DNA of 64,000 bases. Source: Neobacillus sp. Marseille-Q6967 (lineage in GTDB: Bacteria; Bacillota; Bacilli; Bacillales; Cytobacillaceae). The stretch is taken from NCBI RefSeq assembly GCF_946151075.1, contig NZ_OX267715.1, positions 248,001 through 312,000 on the forward strand. The letters run 5' to 3'. Shown here piece by piece: positions 44,318-52,814 of the stretch. How positions within the stretch are numbered: the stretch's first letter is position 1; each line of letters opens with the position of its first letter. The notes under the pieces were generated by a model. The model ran no database searches. It was not told the DNA's origin and saw only the letters and a list, made by a program, of their open reading frames with translations. A program made the translations under genes and the position numbers.

Positions 44318-45595
44318 ATGGTAGCCGAAAAAGATAATGAAAAAACTAATCAAGAGGGAAAAAATGATGTCTTGAAATCAACACAGACTGTAATACATAA
44401 AGCTCTTGAAAAGTTAGGTTATCCTGAAGAAGTGTACGAGCTCTTAAAAGAGCCGTTACGTATGATGACAGTTAAAATTCCAATTAGAATGGATGACGGT
44501 TCAATAAAAATTTTTACAGGGTACCGTGCCCAGCATAATGACGCAGTAGGTCCAACAAAGGGTGGTATTCGTTTCCATCCAAATGTTTCCGAAACCGAAG
44601 TAAAAGCTTTATCGATTTGGATGAGCTTGAAATGCGGGATTGTGGACCTTCCATATGGCGGCGGTAAGGGTGGAATTATCTGTGACCCACGCGATATGTC
44701 ATTTAGAGAACTCGAAAGGCTGAGCCGTGGCTATGTACGTGCGATCAGTCAAATTGTGGGTCCAACAAAAGATATTCCAGCTCCGGATGTATTTACTAAT
44801 TCACAAATTATGGCTTGGATGATGGATGAATACAGCCGGATTGATGAATTTAATAATCCAGGATTTATTACCGGTAAGCCATTGGTACTTGGAGGTTCTC
44901 ATGGCCGTGAATCAGCAACGGCGAAAGGGGTTACCATTTGTATTCGTGAAGCTGCGAAGAAGAAGGGCATCCAGCTTGAAGGTGCGAGAGTTGTTGTACA
45001 AGGTTTCGGTAATGCCGGAAGTTTCTTATCAAAGTTTATGCATGATGCTGGTGCGAAGATCATTGGAATTTCTGATGCCTATGGTGCTTTACATGACCCG
45101 AATGGGTTAGACATTGATTATCTTTTAGATCGTCGTGATAGCTTTGGAACGGTTACAAAATTATTTAATAACACCATTACCAATAAAGAACTGTTGGAGT
45201 TAGATTGTGATATCCTTGTTCCCGCTGCAATTGAAAATCAAATTACTGCTGAAAATGCTCATAATATCCGTGCAAGTATTGTGGTAGAGGCGGCTAATGG
45301 GCCAACTACATTAGAGGCAACAGAAATCTTAACAGAAAGAGGCATCCTGCTTGTTCCGGATGTACTTGCTTCTGCAGGTGGTGTTACCGTTTCTTACTTC
45401 GAATGGGTGCAGAATAACCAAGGGTATTACTGGTCCGAAGAAGAAGTGGAAGAAAAACTTGAAAAAGTAATGGTCAAATCCTTTAATAATATTTATGATA
45501 CAGCCCAAACGCGCCGCGTTGATATGCGCCTAGCCGCCTATATGGTCGGTGTAAGAAAAATGGCAGAAGCAAGCCGCTTCAGAGGCTGGATTTAA
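44318..45595 (+). CDS. gudB: NAD-specific glutamate dehydrogenase GudB
   Basis: A 425-residue hexameric glutamate dehydrogenase that deaminates glutamate to 2-oxoglutarate. The substrate and catalytic site is in KGGIRFHP and PYGGGKGGI near residues 84-125, and the NAD fold glycine motif is GFGNAGSF near 230. The segment SETEVKALSIWMS has a single VKA. The duplicated VKA that makes gudB of B. subtilis 168 cryptic is absent, so the enzyme should be active. AGGAGG precedes the ATG. Two cre-like sites flank the promoter. Confidence 0.95.
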   Translation: MVAEKDNEKTNQEGKNDVLKSTQTVIHKALEKLGYPEEVYELLKEPLRMMTVKIPIRMDDGSIKIFTGYRAQHNDAVGPTKGGIRFHPNVSETEVKALSIWMSLKCGIVDLPYGGGKGGIICDPRDMSFRELERLSRGYVRAISQIVGPTKDIPAPDVFTNSQIMAWMMDEYSRIDEFNNPGFITGKPLVLGGSHGRESATAKGVTICIREAAKKKGIQLEGARVVVQGFGNAGSFLSKFMHDAGAKIIGISDAYGALHDPNGLDIDYLLDRRDSFGTVTKLFNNTITNKELLELDCDILVPAAIENQITAENAHNIRASIVVEAANGPTTLEATEILTERGILLVPDVLASAGGVTVSYFEWVQNNQGYYWSEEEVEEKLEKVMVKSFNNIYDTAQTRRVDMRLAAYMVGVRKMAEASRFRGWI

Positions 45596-45635
45596 TCTTT
45601 AGTCTGGGTTAAAGGCATTGTCGATTTTGTAACTA

Positions 45636-45824
45636 TGTTGATTGGAGCGGAAGGTGCGAGATCCTCGAAAATGCTATCGCATTTCTTCGTGCGGTGATTA
45701 TTCAAGGGGCTTATTCAGTGTCCTGCGGGAGTACGGGACAGGGGAGACCCCGCAGGCGCGTAAGTGCCGAGGAGGCTCCCCGGACCGCCCGCGGAAAACG
45801 AAGCACCTGGAGCGCAAATCAACA
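45636..45824. repeat. Dispersed intergenic repeat, family A copy 2 (189 bp, with insert)
   Basis: Same TGTTGATT / AATCAACA termini and internal blocks as the copy at 24670. About 58 bp are inserted near 45662-45719, with TCCT at both junctions; the insert reads CGAAAATGCTATCGCATTTC onward. It fills most of the 330-bp gap between gudB and ypdA. ORFs across it are spurious. Confidence 0.88.
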
Positions 45825-45866
45825 GCATGTTTAATATAGCCAATCTTTAAGATTGAAACTATTGGG

Positions 45867-45901
45867 AAAAACTCCTATCATAAGACGGTAGGAGTTTTTG
45901 T
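45867..45901 (+). terminator. Terminator before ypdA
   Basis: AAAAACTCCTA / TAGGAGTTTTT stem and TGTTATT; it terminates transcripts from gudB through the repeat. Confidence 0.85.
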
Positions 45902-45925
45902 TATTCATAAATCGAGGTGAACACT

Positions 45926-46897
45926 TTGCAATCTGAAGATGTTATCATTGTTGGCGGTGGTCCTTGCGGCCTTGCAGCTGCAATCGCTTTTAAGGAAATC
46001 GGAAAAGACCCTCTTATTATTGAGAAGGGGAATGTAGTAAATGCTATTTATCATTACCCAACCCATCAAACTTTCTTTAGTACGAGTGAAAAGTTAGAAA
46101 TAGGCGAGGTCCCATTTATCACAGAAAGTTACAAGCCTAAAAGAAATCAAGCCCTTGTTTATTATCGAGATGTTGTCAAAAGGAAAAAATTACGGATACA
46201 ATCATTTGAAAAAGTAACAACCGTCAAGAAACAACATGAGTGTTTTCAAATAATAACCAATAAAAATACATACAAAGCGAAGTATGTTGTGATTGCAACA
46301 GGATATTATGATCATCCTAATTATATGAATGTTCCCGGTGAAGACCTTCCAAAGGTTTCTCATTACTTTAAAGAGGCCCATCCCTATTTTGATAAGGATG
46401 TTTGTGTAATCGGAGGAAAGAACTCAAGTATAGATGCTGCTTTGGAGCTGGTTAAAGCCGGTGCAAGAGTAACGGTTCTATATAGGGGGAGTGTTTATTC
46501 GCCAAGTATCAAACCATGGATTCTTCCAGATTTTGATGCATTAGTCCGGAATGGAACGATTACGATGGAATTTAACGCAAACATCAAGGAAATAACTGAA
46601 AATCAAGTGATATATGAAAAAGATGGCGAGGTAAAATCCATATATAATGAGTTTGTGTTTGCTATGACAGGCTACCGCCCTGACCATCATTTTTTAAAGG
46701 CCATGGGAATCAAAATTGATGAGGAAACGGGAAGACCTATGTTTAATCCTGATACGATGGAAACCAATATTGGCGGTATTTTTATTGCCGGTGTTATAGC
46801 AGCCGGGAATAATGCGAACGAAATATTTATTGAAAATGGCCGTTTCCACGGGGGGCTTATTGCAAAAGCCATCTTAGAAAAAGGAGAAGAGGAATGA
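45926..46897 (+). CDS. ypdA: Bacillithiol disulfide reductase YpdA (Bdr)
   Basis: A 323-residue FAD/NADPH thioredoxin-reductase-like flavoprotein. YpdA reduces bacillithiol disulfide, keeping the bacillithiol redox buffer and bacilliredoxins working. The FAD fold is VIIVGGGPCGLAAAIAF near residues 6-22, with the family Cys in GGPCG, and NAD(P)H binding is CVIGGKNSSIDAAL near 166. The start TTG at 45926 is chosen because GAGGTGA lies 5 nt upstream and overlaps the earlier GTG at 45917; the length then matches the B. subtilis protein (324). ATGA overlap with ansA. Confidence 0.9.
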   Translation: MQSEDVIIVGGGPCGLAAAIAFKEIGKDPLIIEKGNVVNAIYHYPTHQTFFSTSEKLEIGEVPFITESYKPKRNQALVYYRDVVKRKKLRIQSFEKVTTVKKQHECFQIITNKNTYKAKYVVIATGYYDHPNYMNVPGEDLPKVSHYFKEAHPYFDKDVCVIGGKNSSIDAALELVKAGARVTVLYRGSVYSPSIKPWILPDFDALVRNGTITMEFNANIKEITENQVIYEKDGEVKSIYNEFVFAMTGYRPDHHFLKAMGIKIDEETGRPMFNPDTMETNIGGIFIAGVIAAGNNANEIFIENGRFHGGLIAKAILEKGEEE

Positions 46898-47862
46898 CGA
46901 ACTCCATGAAGAAAGTTATTTTATTGACGACTGGAGGAACCATTGCCAGTAAAATAAATAAAGCCTCCGGAAAATTAGCTTCCGGGGAGTTAACAGGTGA
47001 AGAACTTGCAGCCATGTGTAATCTCCCACATGACATTGAGGTCATAACTGAATCCGTTTTTCAAAAGGCAAGTATTCATATTACATTCGAAGACTTACTG
47101 TTATTAAAAAACAAGATTGAAAAATATTTTGAAGACAAAACCGTTTCGGGTGTCGTCATTACTCATGGAACGGATACTCTTGAAGAAACGGCTTATTTTC
47201 TTGATTTAACGATTAAGGATAATAGGCCTGTAGTCGTAACCGGATCACAGCGATCCCCTGAAGATTTAGGGAGTGATGTTTTTATTAACCTCCGCCATGC
47301 CATTTATTCTGCTTGCTCCGATGATTTAAAGGGTGCAGGAGCGGTAGTTGTCTTCAATGAGCGGATTTTTGCAGCTCGATATGTAAAAAAAGAACATGCT
47401 TCAAATATTCAGGGATTCAACGCTTTTGGCTTTGGATATCTTGGGATCATCGATAACGATGAGGTACATATTTTTCAAAAACCAATAAAACGGGAATATT
47501 TTTCTATACAAAAGCCAATCCCGCAGGTGGAAATCATTAAATGTTATATTGGAGCCGATGGGAAATTTCTTAGAGCAGCGAGAGAAGCAGGGGTATCAGG
47601 TATTGTTCTTGAAGGCGTCGGCCGAGGACAGGTTGCACCAGAAATGATGGATGAAATTGAAAAGGCAATCGCTGCAGGGATTGTACTTGTTATTACCACT
47701 AGCGCTGAAGAAGGTTCAGTTTATACAACCTACGATTACAAAGGAAGTGCGTACGATCTTTATAATAAAGGAGTTATCCTTGGAAGTGATAATGACTCCA
47801 AAAAAGCTAGAATTAAATTAGCCGTTGCCATTGCAAGCGGATTAGAGAAAATATATTTTTAA
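46894..47862 (+). CDS. ansA: L-asparaginase AnsA
   Basis: A 322-residue type I/II L-asparaginase hydrolysing asparagine to aspartate and ammonia. The active-site threonines are in LLTTGGTIASK near residues 10-20 and VITHGTDTLEETAYFL near 88-103, with the Lys in the later ARYVKKEH segment. No signal peptide, hence cytoplasmic. The start overlaps the ypdA stop. In B. subtilis ansA is in an ansAB operon elsewhere, so the pairing with ypdA is a local difference. Confidence 0.93.
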   Translation: MTNSMKKVILLTTGGTIASKINKASGKLASGELTGEELAAMCNLPHDIEVITESVFQKASIHITFEDLLLLKNKIEKYFEDKTVSGVVITHGTDTLEETAYFLDLTIKDNRPVVVTGSQRSPEDLGSDVFINLRHAIYSACSDDLKGAGAVVVFNERIFAARYVKKEHASNIQGFNAFGFGYLGIIDNDEVHIFQKPIKREYFSIQKPIPQVEIIKCYIGADGKFLRAAREAGVSGIVLEGVGRGQVAPEMMDEIEKAIAAGIVLVITTSAEEGSVYTTYDYKGSAYDLYNKGVILGSDNDSKKARIKLAVAIASGLEKIYF

Positions 47863-47968
47863 TTGTTTATTCTATTGAGTTTTGTCTTTCTAGATAGATT
47901 CTTCCATTTAATTTATCCTGATAACATGGTACGATAAAAGAAACATTGTTTGAAATGAGGATTTTGCC

Positions 47969-48658
47969 ATGCTGGGAATATTATCGGCCGGAATCGCCCC
48001 TGGTCTGGCCTTGCTAAGTTATTTTTATTTAAAAGATGAATATGATTCAGAGCCAATTTCTGTTGTCTTAAAAACATTTCTTTATGGATCCCTTCTTGTA
48101 TTCCCGATTATGTTCATCCAGCATGTTTTACAGCTTGAAAATGTAATTAAGGCAGAATATATAGATGCTTTTCTATCTTCAAGTCTGCTTGAAGAATTTT
48201 TCAAATGGTTTATCCTCTTTTATACGATTTATCAACATGTGGAATTTGACGAACCCTTTGACGGGATTGTCTATGGTGTTGCTGTTTCACTGGGATTTGC
48301 CACAGTAGAAAATATTTTTTATTTAATTGCCAATGGAATTGAATATGCTGTTGCACGAGCTTTACTCCCAGTTTCAAGCCATGCTCTTTTTGGAGTCATC
48401 ATGGGTTTTTATATTGGTAAAGCAAAATTTACGGACGAAAAGAAGGCAAAGTGGGTGGTTATTTCCTTAGCTCTGCCGTTTATCCTTCATGGTTTATATG
48501 ATTATATATTAATTTCTCAAGAAAATTGGTTGTATTTTATTTTACCATTTATGATTTTCCTCTGGTGGTTTGGTTTAAGAAAAGTTAAAGTGGCAAGAAT
48601 ACTTACAGCTAATCATAAAAAAAAGCAATATACTGCACAAAATTCCCTTCATTCATAA
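47969..48658 (+). CDS. prsW: Site-1 protease PrsW
   Basis: A 229-residue polytopic membrane protease of the PrsW family, which in B. subtilis makes the first cut in the anti-sigma factor RsiW. Signature residues are [11 protein letters not shown] near residue 71 (EExxK), [20 protein letters not shown] then VENIFYL near 95-120, and [13 protein letters not shown] near 140. About seven hydrophobic segments. Position before sleB-ypeB matches B. subtilis. Confidence 0.93.
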   Translation: MLGILSAGIAPGLALLSYFYLKDEYDSEPISVVLKTFLYGSLLVFPIMFIQHVLQLENVIKAEYIDAFLSSSLLEEFFKWFILFYTIYQHVEFDEPFDGIVYGVAVSLGFATVENIFYLIANGIEYAVARALLPVSSHALFGVIMGFYIGKAKFTDEKKAKWVVISLALPFILHGLYDYILISQENWLYFILPFMIFLWWFGLRKVKVARILTANHKKKQYTAQNSLHS

Positions 48659-48675
48659 GAAGGGAATTTTTTTTT
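48641..48675 (+). terminator. Terminator overlapping the end of prsW
   Basis: AATTCCCTTC / GAAGGGAATT stem with nine or more T. The prsW stop lies in the loop. Confidence 0.88.
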
Positions 48676-48746
48676 GAATAATTATGCCAAAAAAACAAAA
48701 AATAGGGTTACATCTAAAAAGATTTACAACTGGGGGTTGCATTACC

Positions 48747-49655
48747 ATGAAGAAGGAAAAAATTTTAGCTGCATTTTTCATCCTAGTCTCCCTTTGTATT
48801 ATGCCATTAACGTTTGAAGGCAATAGGGTAAACGCCTTTTCCAATCAGGTGATTCAACAAGGAGCGGTTGGCGATGATGTCATTGAACTTCAATCGAGGC
48901 TCCAATACCTTGGCTTTTACAACAAGAAAATCGATGGGGTTTTCGGGTGGAGTACGTATTGGGCATTAAGAAATTTCCAATATGAATTTGGATTGCCGAT
49001 TGATGGCCTTGCAGGGGCTGAAACGAAAGCGAAGTTAGTAAAAGCAAGTAAATATGATAAGCAATTTGTTAAAAAACAAATCAATCAAGGAAACAAATTT
49101 ACCCATTATGGGGGCGTGGATAAAAGTAAGCAAGCTGCACCTGAACCACAGCCAGAAGCACAAACACCGGCAAGGCCGCCTGCAAACACTGAATCACCTA
49201 AGCCTGCGGCACCGGATCCAGCACCAGCACCAAATAATAATGCTGGACAACAGGCCGCACCTCCGAAAAAGCCGACCGCAGCAAATACGCCGGGGGGGTT
49301 TTCAAGTAATGATATCCAATTAATGGCCAATGCTGTGTATGGAGAAGCAAGGGGAGAGCCGTATATCGGACAAGTTGCTGTTGCGGCTGTTATCTTAAAT
49401 CGGGTGAATAGTTCTTCCTTTCCAAACACGGTTTCAGGGGTAATCTTTGAGCCAAGGGCATTCACAGCCGTGGCGGATGGGCAGATTTGGCTGACGCCGA
49501 ATGAAACAGCGAAAAAAGCAGTTTTAGATGCTATCAATGGGTTTGATCCTACCGGTGAAGCAATCTATTATTTTAATCCGGATACAGCCACAAGCCCGTG
49601 GATATGGGGAAGACCACAAATTAAACGGATAGGTAAACATATTTTCTGTAAATAA
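48747..49655 (+). CDS. sleB: Spore cortex-lytic enzyme SleB
   Basis: A 302-residue germination-specific lytic transglycosylase that breaks cortex muramic-delta-lactam peptidoglycan. A signal peptide covers about 1-30. The peptidoglycan-binding domain (VGDDVIELQSRLQYLGFYNK near 38-57) is followed by a Pro/Ala-rich linker (about 130-185) and the hydrolase_2 catalytic domain (about 190-302) with NAVYGEARGEP holding the catalytic Glu. The ATG at 48747 follows TGGGGGTTGC. It forms an operon with ypeB, required for its stability in spores. The long proline linker gives a GC-rich patch that creates false reverse ORFs. Confidence 0.94.
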   Translation: MKKEKILAAFFILVSLCIMPLTFEGNRVNAFSNQVIQQGAVGDDVIELQSRLQYLGFYNKKIDGVFGWSTYWALRNFQYEFGLPIDGLAGAETKAKLVKASKYDKQFVKKQINQGNKFTHYGGVDKSKQAAPEPQPEAQTPARPPANTESPKPAAPDPAPAPNNNAGQQAAPPKKPTAANTPGGFSSNDIQLMANAVYGEARGEPYIGQVAVAAVILNRVNSSSFPNTVSGVIFEPRAFTAVADGQIWLTPNETAKKAVLDAINGFDPTGEAIYYFNPDTATSPWIWGRPQIKRIGKHIFCK

Positions 49656-49668
49656 AGGGGTGAAAAAA

Positions 49669-51018
49669 ATGTTAAGAGGTATTATCATTGGCGTATTGGC
49701 ACTTGGTGTTGCTGGTACTGCCTACTGGGGTTATCAAGAACATCGAGAAAAAAATGCAATTTTGATAAATGCAGAGAATAATTATCAACGAGCTTTTCAT
49801 GAGCTTACGTATAATGTTGATGTGCTTCATGATAAAATTGGGACCACACTTGCCATGAATTCCCGGACTTCCTTATCACCATCTTTGGCAGAGGTATGGA
49901 GGTTAACTTCAGAATCACAAAATGACGTAGGACAGCTTCCTCTCACCCTTCTGCCGTTTAATAAGACAGAGGAATTTCTATCTAAGATTGGTAACTTCAG
50001 TTATCGTACAGCTGTCAGGGATTTAGATAAAGAGCCACTATCAGATGAAGAATATGAGACATTAAAAGTTCTTTATCAGCAATCAGGCGATATCCAGAAC
50101 GAATTAAGAAAGGTACAGCATATGGTACTTGAAAATAATCTCCGTTGGATGGATGTCGAAATGGCGTTGGCTTCAGGAAAAGAAAACGCTGATAATACGA
50201 TTATTGACGGTTTTAAAACAGTAGAGAAAACAGTTTCAGGCTATGATGAGACAGATTTAGGACCCACTTTTTCCAACATGCAGAAAAAAGATGAGAATTA
50301 TAACAAAATAAAAGGGGAAACCATCTCGAAAGAGAAAGCAGTCCAGATTGCAAGAAAATATATGAAGTTCGATGGGAATGCCGAAGTAAAGGTAACCGAA
50401 AATGGAAAAGGTTCTGATTTTGGTTTTTATAGTGTATCGGTGCAAAACAAAAAAACGGGTCAAGAAGCCAATATGGATATTACCAAGAAAGCTGGATATC
50501 CAATTTGGTTTATGAATCACCGTGAAGTGAAAGATCAAAAGGTTAGTTTAAATGATGCCTCAAATAGAGCTGCTTCGTTCTTAAAGGAAAACGGCTTTAA
50601 AAATCTTGAGCTGTTTGAAAGTGCGCAATATGATAATTTAGGAGTCTTTAACTTTGTTACGACTATTAACAATGTAAGAATCTATCCTGAAGCTATTAAA
50701 GTTGAGGTTGCATTAGACAATGGGAATATCATGGGGTTTTCAGCTGAGGAGTATTTAAAGTCCTTCGAAACGAGGGAAATTGAGAAGCCGGCACTCTCCA
50801 TTGAAAAAGCACGTACAAAGGTAAATCCGAAATTAAAAATAATGGAAGAAAGACAAGCGGTTATTATGAATGACCTTAATAAGGAAGTTCTATGTTATGA
50901 ATTCTTAGGAACAATCGATAACGATACGTACCGAATTTTTATCAATGCAAAGGATGGTACGGAAGAAGAAGTTGAAAAACTGAAAAACGCAGAAGAAATT
51001 TATGATGATGTAGTATAA
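49669..51018 (+). CDS. ypeB: Germination protein YpeB
   Basis: A 449-residue spore inner-membrane protein needed for SleB incorporation and stability. One N-terminal membrane helix (about residues 3-20), a helical N-terminal domain, then three PepSY repeats from about residue 200 (SKEKAVQIARKYM near 220, LNDASNRAASFLKENGF near 295, SIEKARTKVNPKL near 380). The ATG at 49669 is preferred over the GTG at 49660, because AAAGGGGTG overlaps the latter; the length then equals that of B. subtilis (450). Confidence 0.94.
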   Translation: MLRGIIIGVLALGVAGTAYWGYQEHREKNAILINAENNYQRAFHELTYNVDVLHDKIGTTLAMNSRTSLSPSLAEVWRLTSESQNDVGQLPLTLLPFNKTEEFLSKIGNFSYRTAVRDLDKEPLSDEEYETLKVLYQQSGDIQNELRKVQHMVLENNLRWMDVEMALASGKENADNTIIDGFKTVEKTVSGYDETDLGPTFSNMQKKDENYNKIKGETISKEKAVQIARKYMKFDGNAEVKVTENGKGSDFGFYSVSVQNKKTGQEANMDITKKAGYPIWFMNHREVKDQKVSLNDASNRAASFLKENGFKNLELFESAQYDNLGVFNFVTTINNVRIYPEAIKVEVALDNGNIMGFSAEEYLKSFETREIEKPALSIEKARTKVNPKLKIMEERQAVIMNDLNKEVLCYEFLGTIDNDTYRIFINAKDGTEEEVEKLKNAEEIYDDVV

Positions 51019-51030
51019 AAAGTATATTTT

Positions 51031-51073
51031 CATACCATCACCCCAATACTATTTTTATTGGGGTGATGGTATG
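51031..51073 (+). promoter_or_regulatory. 18-bp perfect hairpin enclosing the ypfB ribosome-binding site and start
   Basis: CATACCATCACCCCAATA (51031-51048) is fully complementary to TATTGGGGTGATGGTATG (51056-51073), with a 7-nt loop. The right arm contains the Shine-Dalgarno GGGGTGAT and the ATG of ypfB. There is no T run after it, so it is a poor terminator and a strong candidate for translational occlusion. Confidence 0.85.
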
Positions 51074-51250
51074 AAGACAATGGAAAGAATACTAATGAAG
51101 GTCATTATCATTCAATTTATCTTTTTAATTATTTCACAGCTTTTTTTACATCAATTGAATTTATTTCCACAATTAGAGCAACTAACAAAATACGAAGGAG
51201 TAAACGAAAATACATTTACGGAAATCCTTCAAACCTTTAGCGGGAACTAA
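51071..51250 (+). CDS. ypfB: YpfB-like small membrane protein
   Basis: A 59-residue ORF: MKTMERILMK, a hydrophobic helix (VIIIQFIFLIISQLFLH, residues 11-27), then a polar tail (TKYEGVNENTFTEILQTFSG). Position just before cmk, the MKT-ER start and a YEGV segment fit B. subtilis YpfB. GGGGTGAT is the ribosome-binding site, but it lies in an 18-bp hairpin. In B. subtilis ypfA (c-di-GMP receptor, MotI) lies between ypeB and ypfB; it is missing here. Confidence 0.7.
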   Translation: MKTMERILMKVIIIQFIFLIISQLFLHQLNLFPQLEQLTKYEGVNENTFTEILQTFSGN

Positions 51251-51266
51251 TATCCTGCTTTTTTTT
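51239..51266 (+). terminator. Terminator after ypfB
   Basis: AGCGGGA / TCCTGCT (one G-U pair) with a 7-nt loop and eight T; overlaps the ypfB stop. Confidence 0.78.
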
Positions 51267-51400
51267 ATGCTAAAAGGGAAAAAGTAATAATAAGAAGAAT
51301 TCCTTTAAAAAGTAATAAAAAAAAGAGGCATCCTTCTTTCTTATGGTAAAATATATAAGGAATGTAACACTAGACGATCAAGACCCATCTAGGAGGATTT

Positions 51401-52075
51401 ATGGAAAAGAAACTATCAATTGCAATTGACGGTCCAGCCGCAGCCGGGAAGAGTACTGTAGCAAAAATTGTGGCAGAAAAATTATCCTACATATATATCG
51501 ACACTGGAGCGATGTATCGGGCATTAACTTATAAAGCAATTACAAACAAATTAGACTTAGAGGACCAAGATACCTTATTATCTGTCCTTTTGAACACAAA
51601 GATAGAATTGTTTCCATCAGTAAACGGACAACTAGTATTTCTGGATGAACAGGATGTAACGCAGGAAATACGTTCTTCAGAGGTAACGAACAATGTTTCA
51701 ATTGTTGCAAAACATCAGAAGGTACGTGAAGAGATGGTTAGAATGCAGCAGACATTCGCAGCCAGCGGCGGTGTTGTGATGGATGGAAGGGATATAGGAA
51801 CGCATGTGCTTCCAAATGCTGAGGTAAAAGTTTTCCTTCTTGCCAGTGTAGAAGAAAGAGCCGTCAGACGGCATAGTGAGAACCTGCAAAAAGGGTTTCC
51901 GTCAGACTTAAACCAACTAAGAGAAGAAATTGCCCGACGTGATAAAATTGATTCCGAGCGCGAATATGCTCCATTAAAAAAAGCAAACGATGCAGTTGAA
52001 ATTGACACAACCTCTTTGACCATACCTGACGTTGTTGATAAAATTATGGATCTTGTGCTTGAAAGGGTTGGATAA
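51401..52075 (+). CDS. cmk: Cytidylate kinase
   Basis: A 224-residue NMP kinase phosphorylating CMP and dCMP with ATP. The P-loop is [12 protein letters not shown] near residues 10-21. The CMP-binding insertion contains [13 protein letters not shown] near 35, and [19 protein letters not shown] near 123 holds conserved Arg and Asp. AGGAGG precedes the ATG. plsC starts 1 nt after the stop. Confidence 0.96.
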   Translation: MEKKLSIAIDGPAAAGKSTVAKIVAEKLSYIYIDTGAMYRALTYKAITNKLDLEDQDTLLSVLLNTKIELFPSVNGQLVFLDEQDVTQEIRSSEVTNNVSIVAKHQKVREEMVRMQQTFAASGGVVMDGRDIGTHVLPNAEVKVFLLASVEERAVRRHSENLQKGFPSDLNQLREEIARRDKIDSEREYAPLKKANDAVEIDTTSLTIPDVVDKIMDLVLERVG

Positions 52076-52076
52076 A

Positions 52077-52658
52077 GTGACATTTTATACTTTTGCAAGA
52101 TCTGTTGCGGCATCAATATTTAGACCGCTGTACAGAGTGGAAGTAAAAGGGACAGAACATTTCCCAACGGAGGGAGGAGTTCTGCTCTGCTCTAATCATA
52201 TTCATAATTTTGACCCGATAATTGCGGGGATTTCTGCACCCAGACCTGTTCACTTTATGGCAAAAGAAGAACTGTTTTCTGTGCCGGTATTGGGTAATAT
52301 TGTAAGGAAATGTAACGCCTTCCCAGTGAAGAGAGGGATGAGTGACAGAGAAGCATTACGTAAAGGTCTTGCAGTTTTAAAGGACCAGCATGTATTAGGG
52401 CTTTTTCCTGAAGGGACAAGAAGTAAAACAGGTGAAATAGGTAAAGGGTTGGCCGGAGCAGGTTTCTTTGCCTTAAGATCTGAAGCAGCTGTACTTCCTT
52501 GCGCAATCATTGGACCATATAAAAGTTTTCATAAAGTAAAAGTTGTATTTGGACCTCCCATTGATATGAAAGACCTTAGAACAGCGAAGGCACCAGCTGA
52601 CCAGGTAACTGAATTAATTATGCAGGAAATTCATAAACTTATTAAAGAGCATCAGTAG
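52077..52658 (+). CDS. plsC: 1-acylglycerol-3-phosphate acyltransferase PlsC
   Basis: A 193-residue membrane-associated acyltransferase making phosphatidic acid. The catalytic NHIHNFDP (H-x4-D) block is near residue 38 and the substrate motif LFPEGTRSKTG near 106. The start is GTG at 52077, one base after the cmk stop, with GAAAGGG upstream; the frame from 52032 overlaps cmk and would add 15 residues not seen in the family. B. subtilis has plsC in the same place. Confidence 0.92.
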   Translation: MTFYTFARSVAASIFRPLYRVEVKGTEHFPTEGGVLLCSNHIHNFDPIIAGISAPRPVHFMAKEELFSVPVLGNIVRKCNAFPVKRGMSDREALRKGLAVLKDQHVLGLFPEGTRSKTGEIGKGLAGAGFFALRSEAAVLPCAIIGPYKSFHKVKVVFGPPIDMKDLRTAKAPADQVTELIMQEIHKLIKEHQ

Positions 52659-52814
52659 GTTCTGCTTGACAAAATGGGCTATTTATAAGAAGTTAAATAA
52701 AAGAGTTTTTTTTGAATTTTCTTTCGTCTTGTTTTATAAATGAGATTCATGGGAGGCTGTGAATCGCATCATATATCTTTTTAAAAGCTGTAATTGGATT
52801 AAGGAGGAATACAT

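Noticed and set aside
45642..45839. A 65-codon ORF in the second family A repeat
   Set aside because: Same reason: composed of repeat DNA, with no conserved frame between the copies.
49106..49537. 143-codon reverse-strand ORF inside sleB
   Set aside because: It is the antisense shadow of the Pro/Ala-rich linker and catalytic domain of sleB, with no ribosome-binding site.
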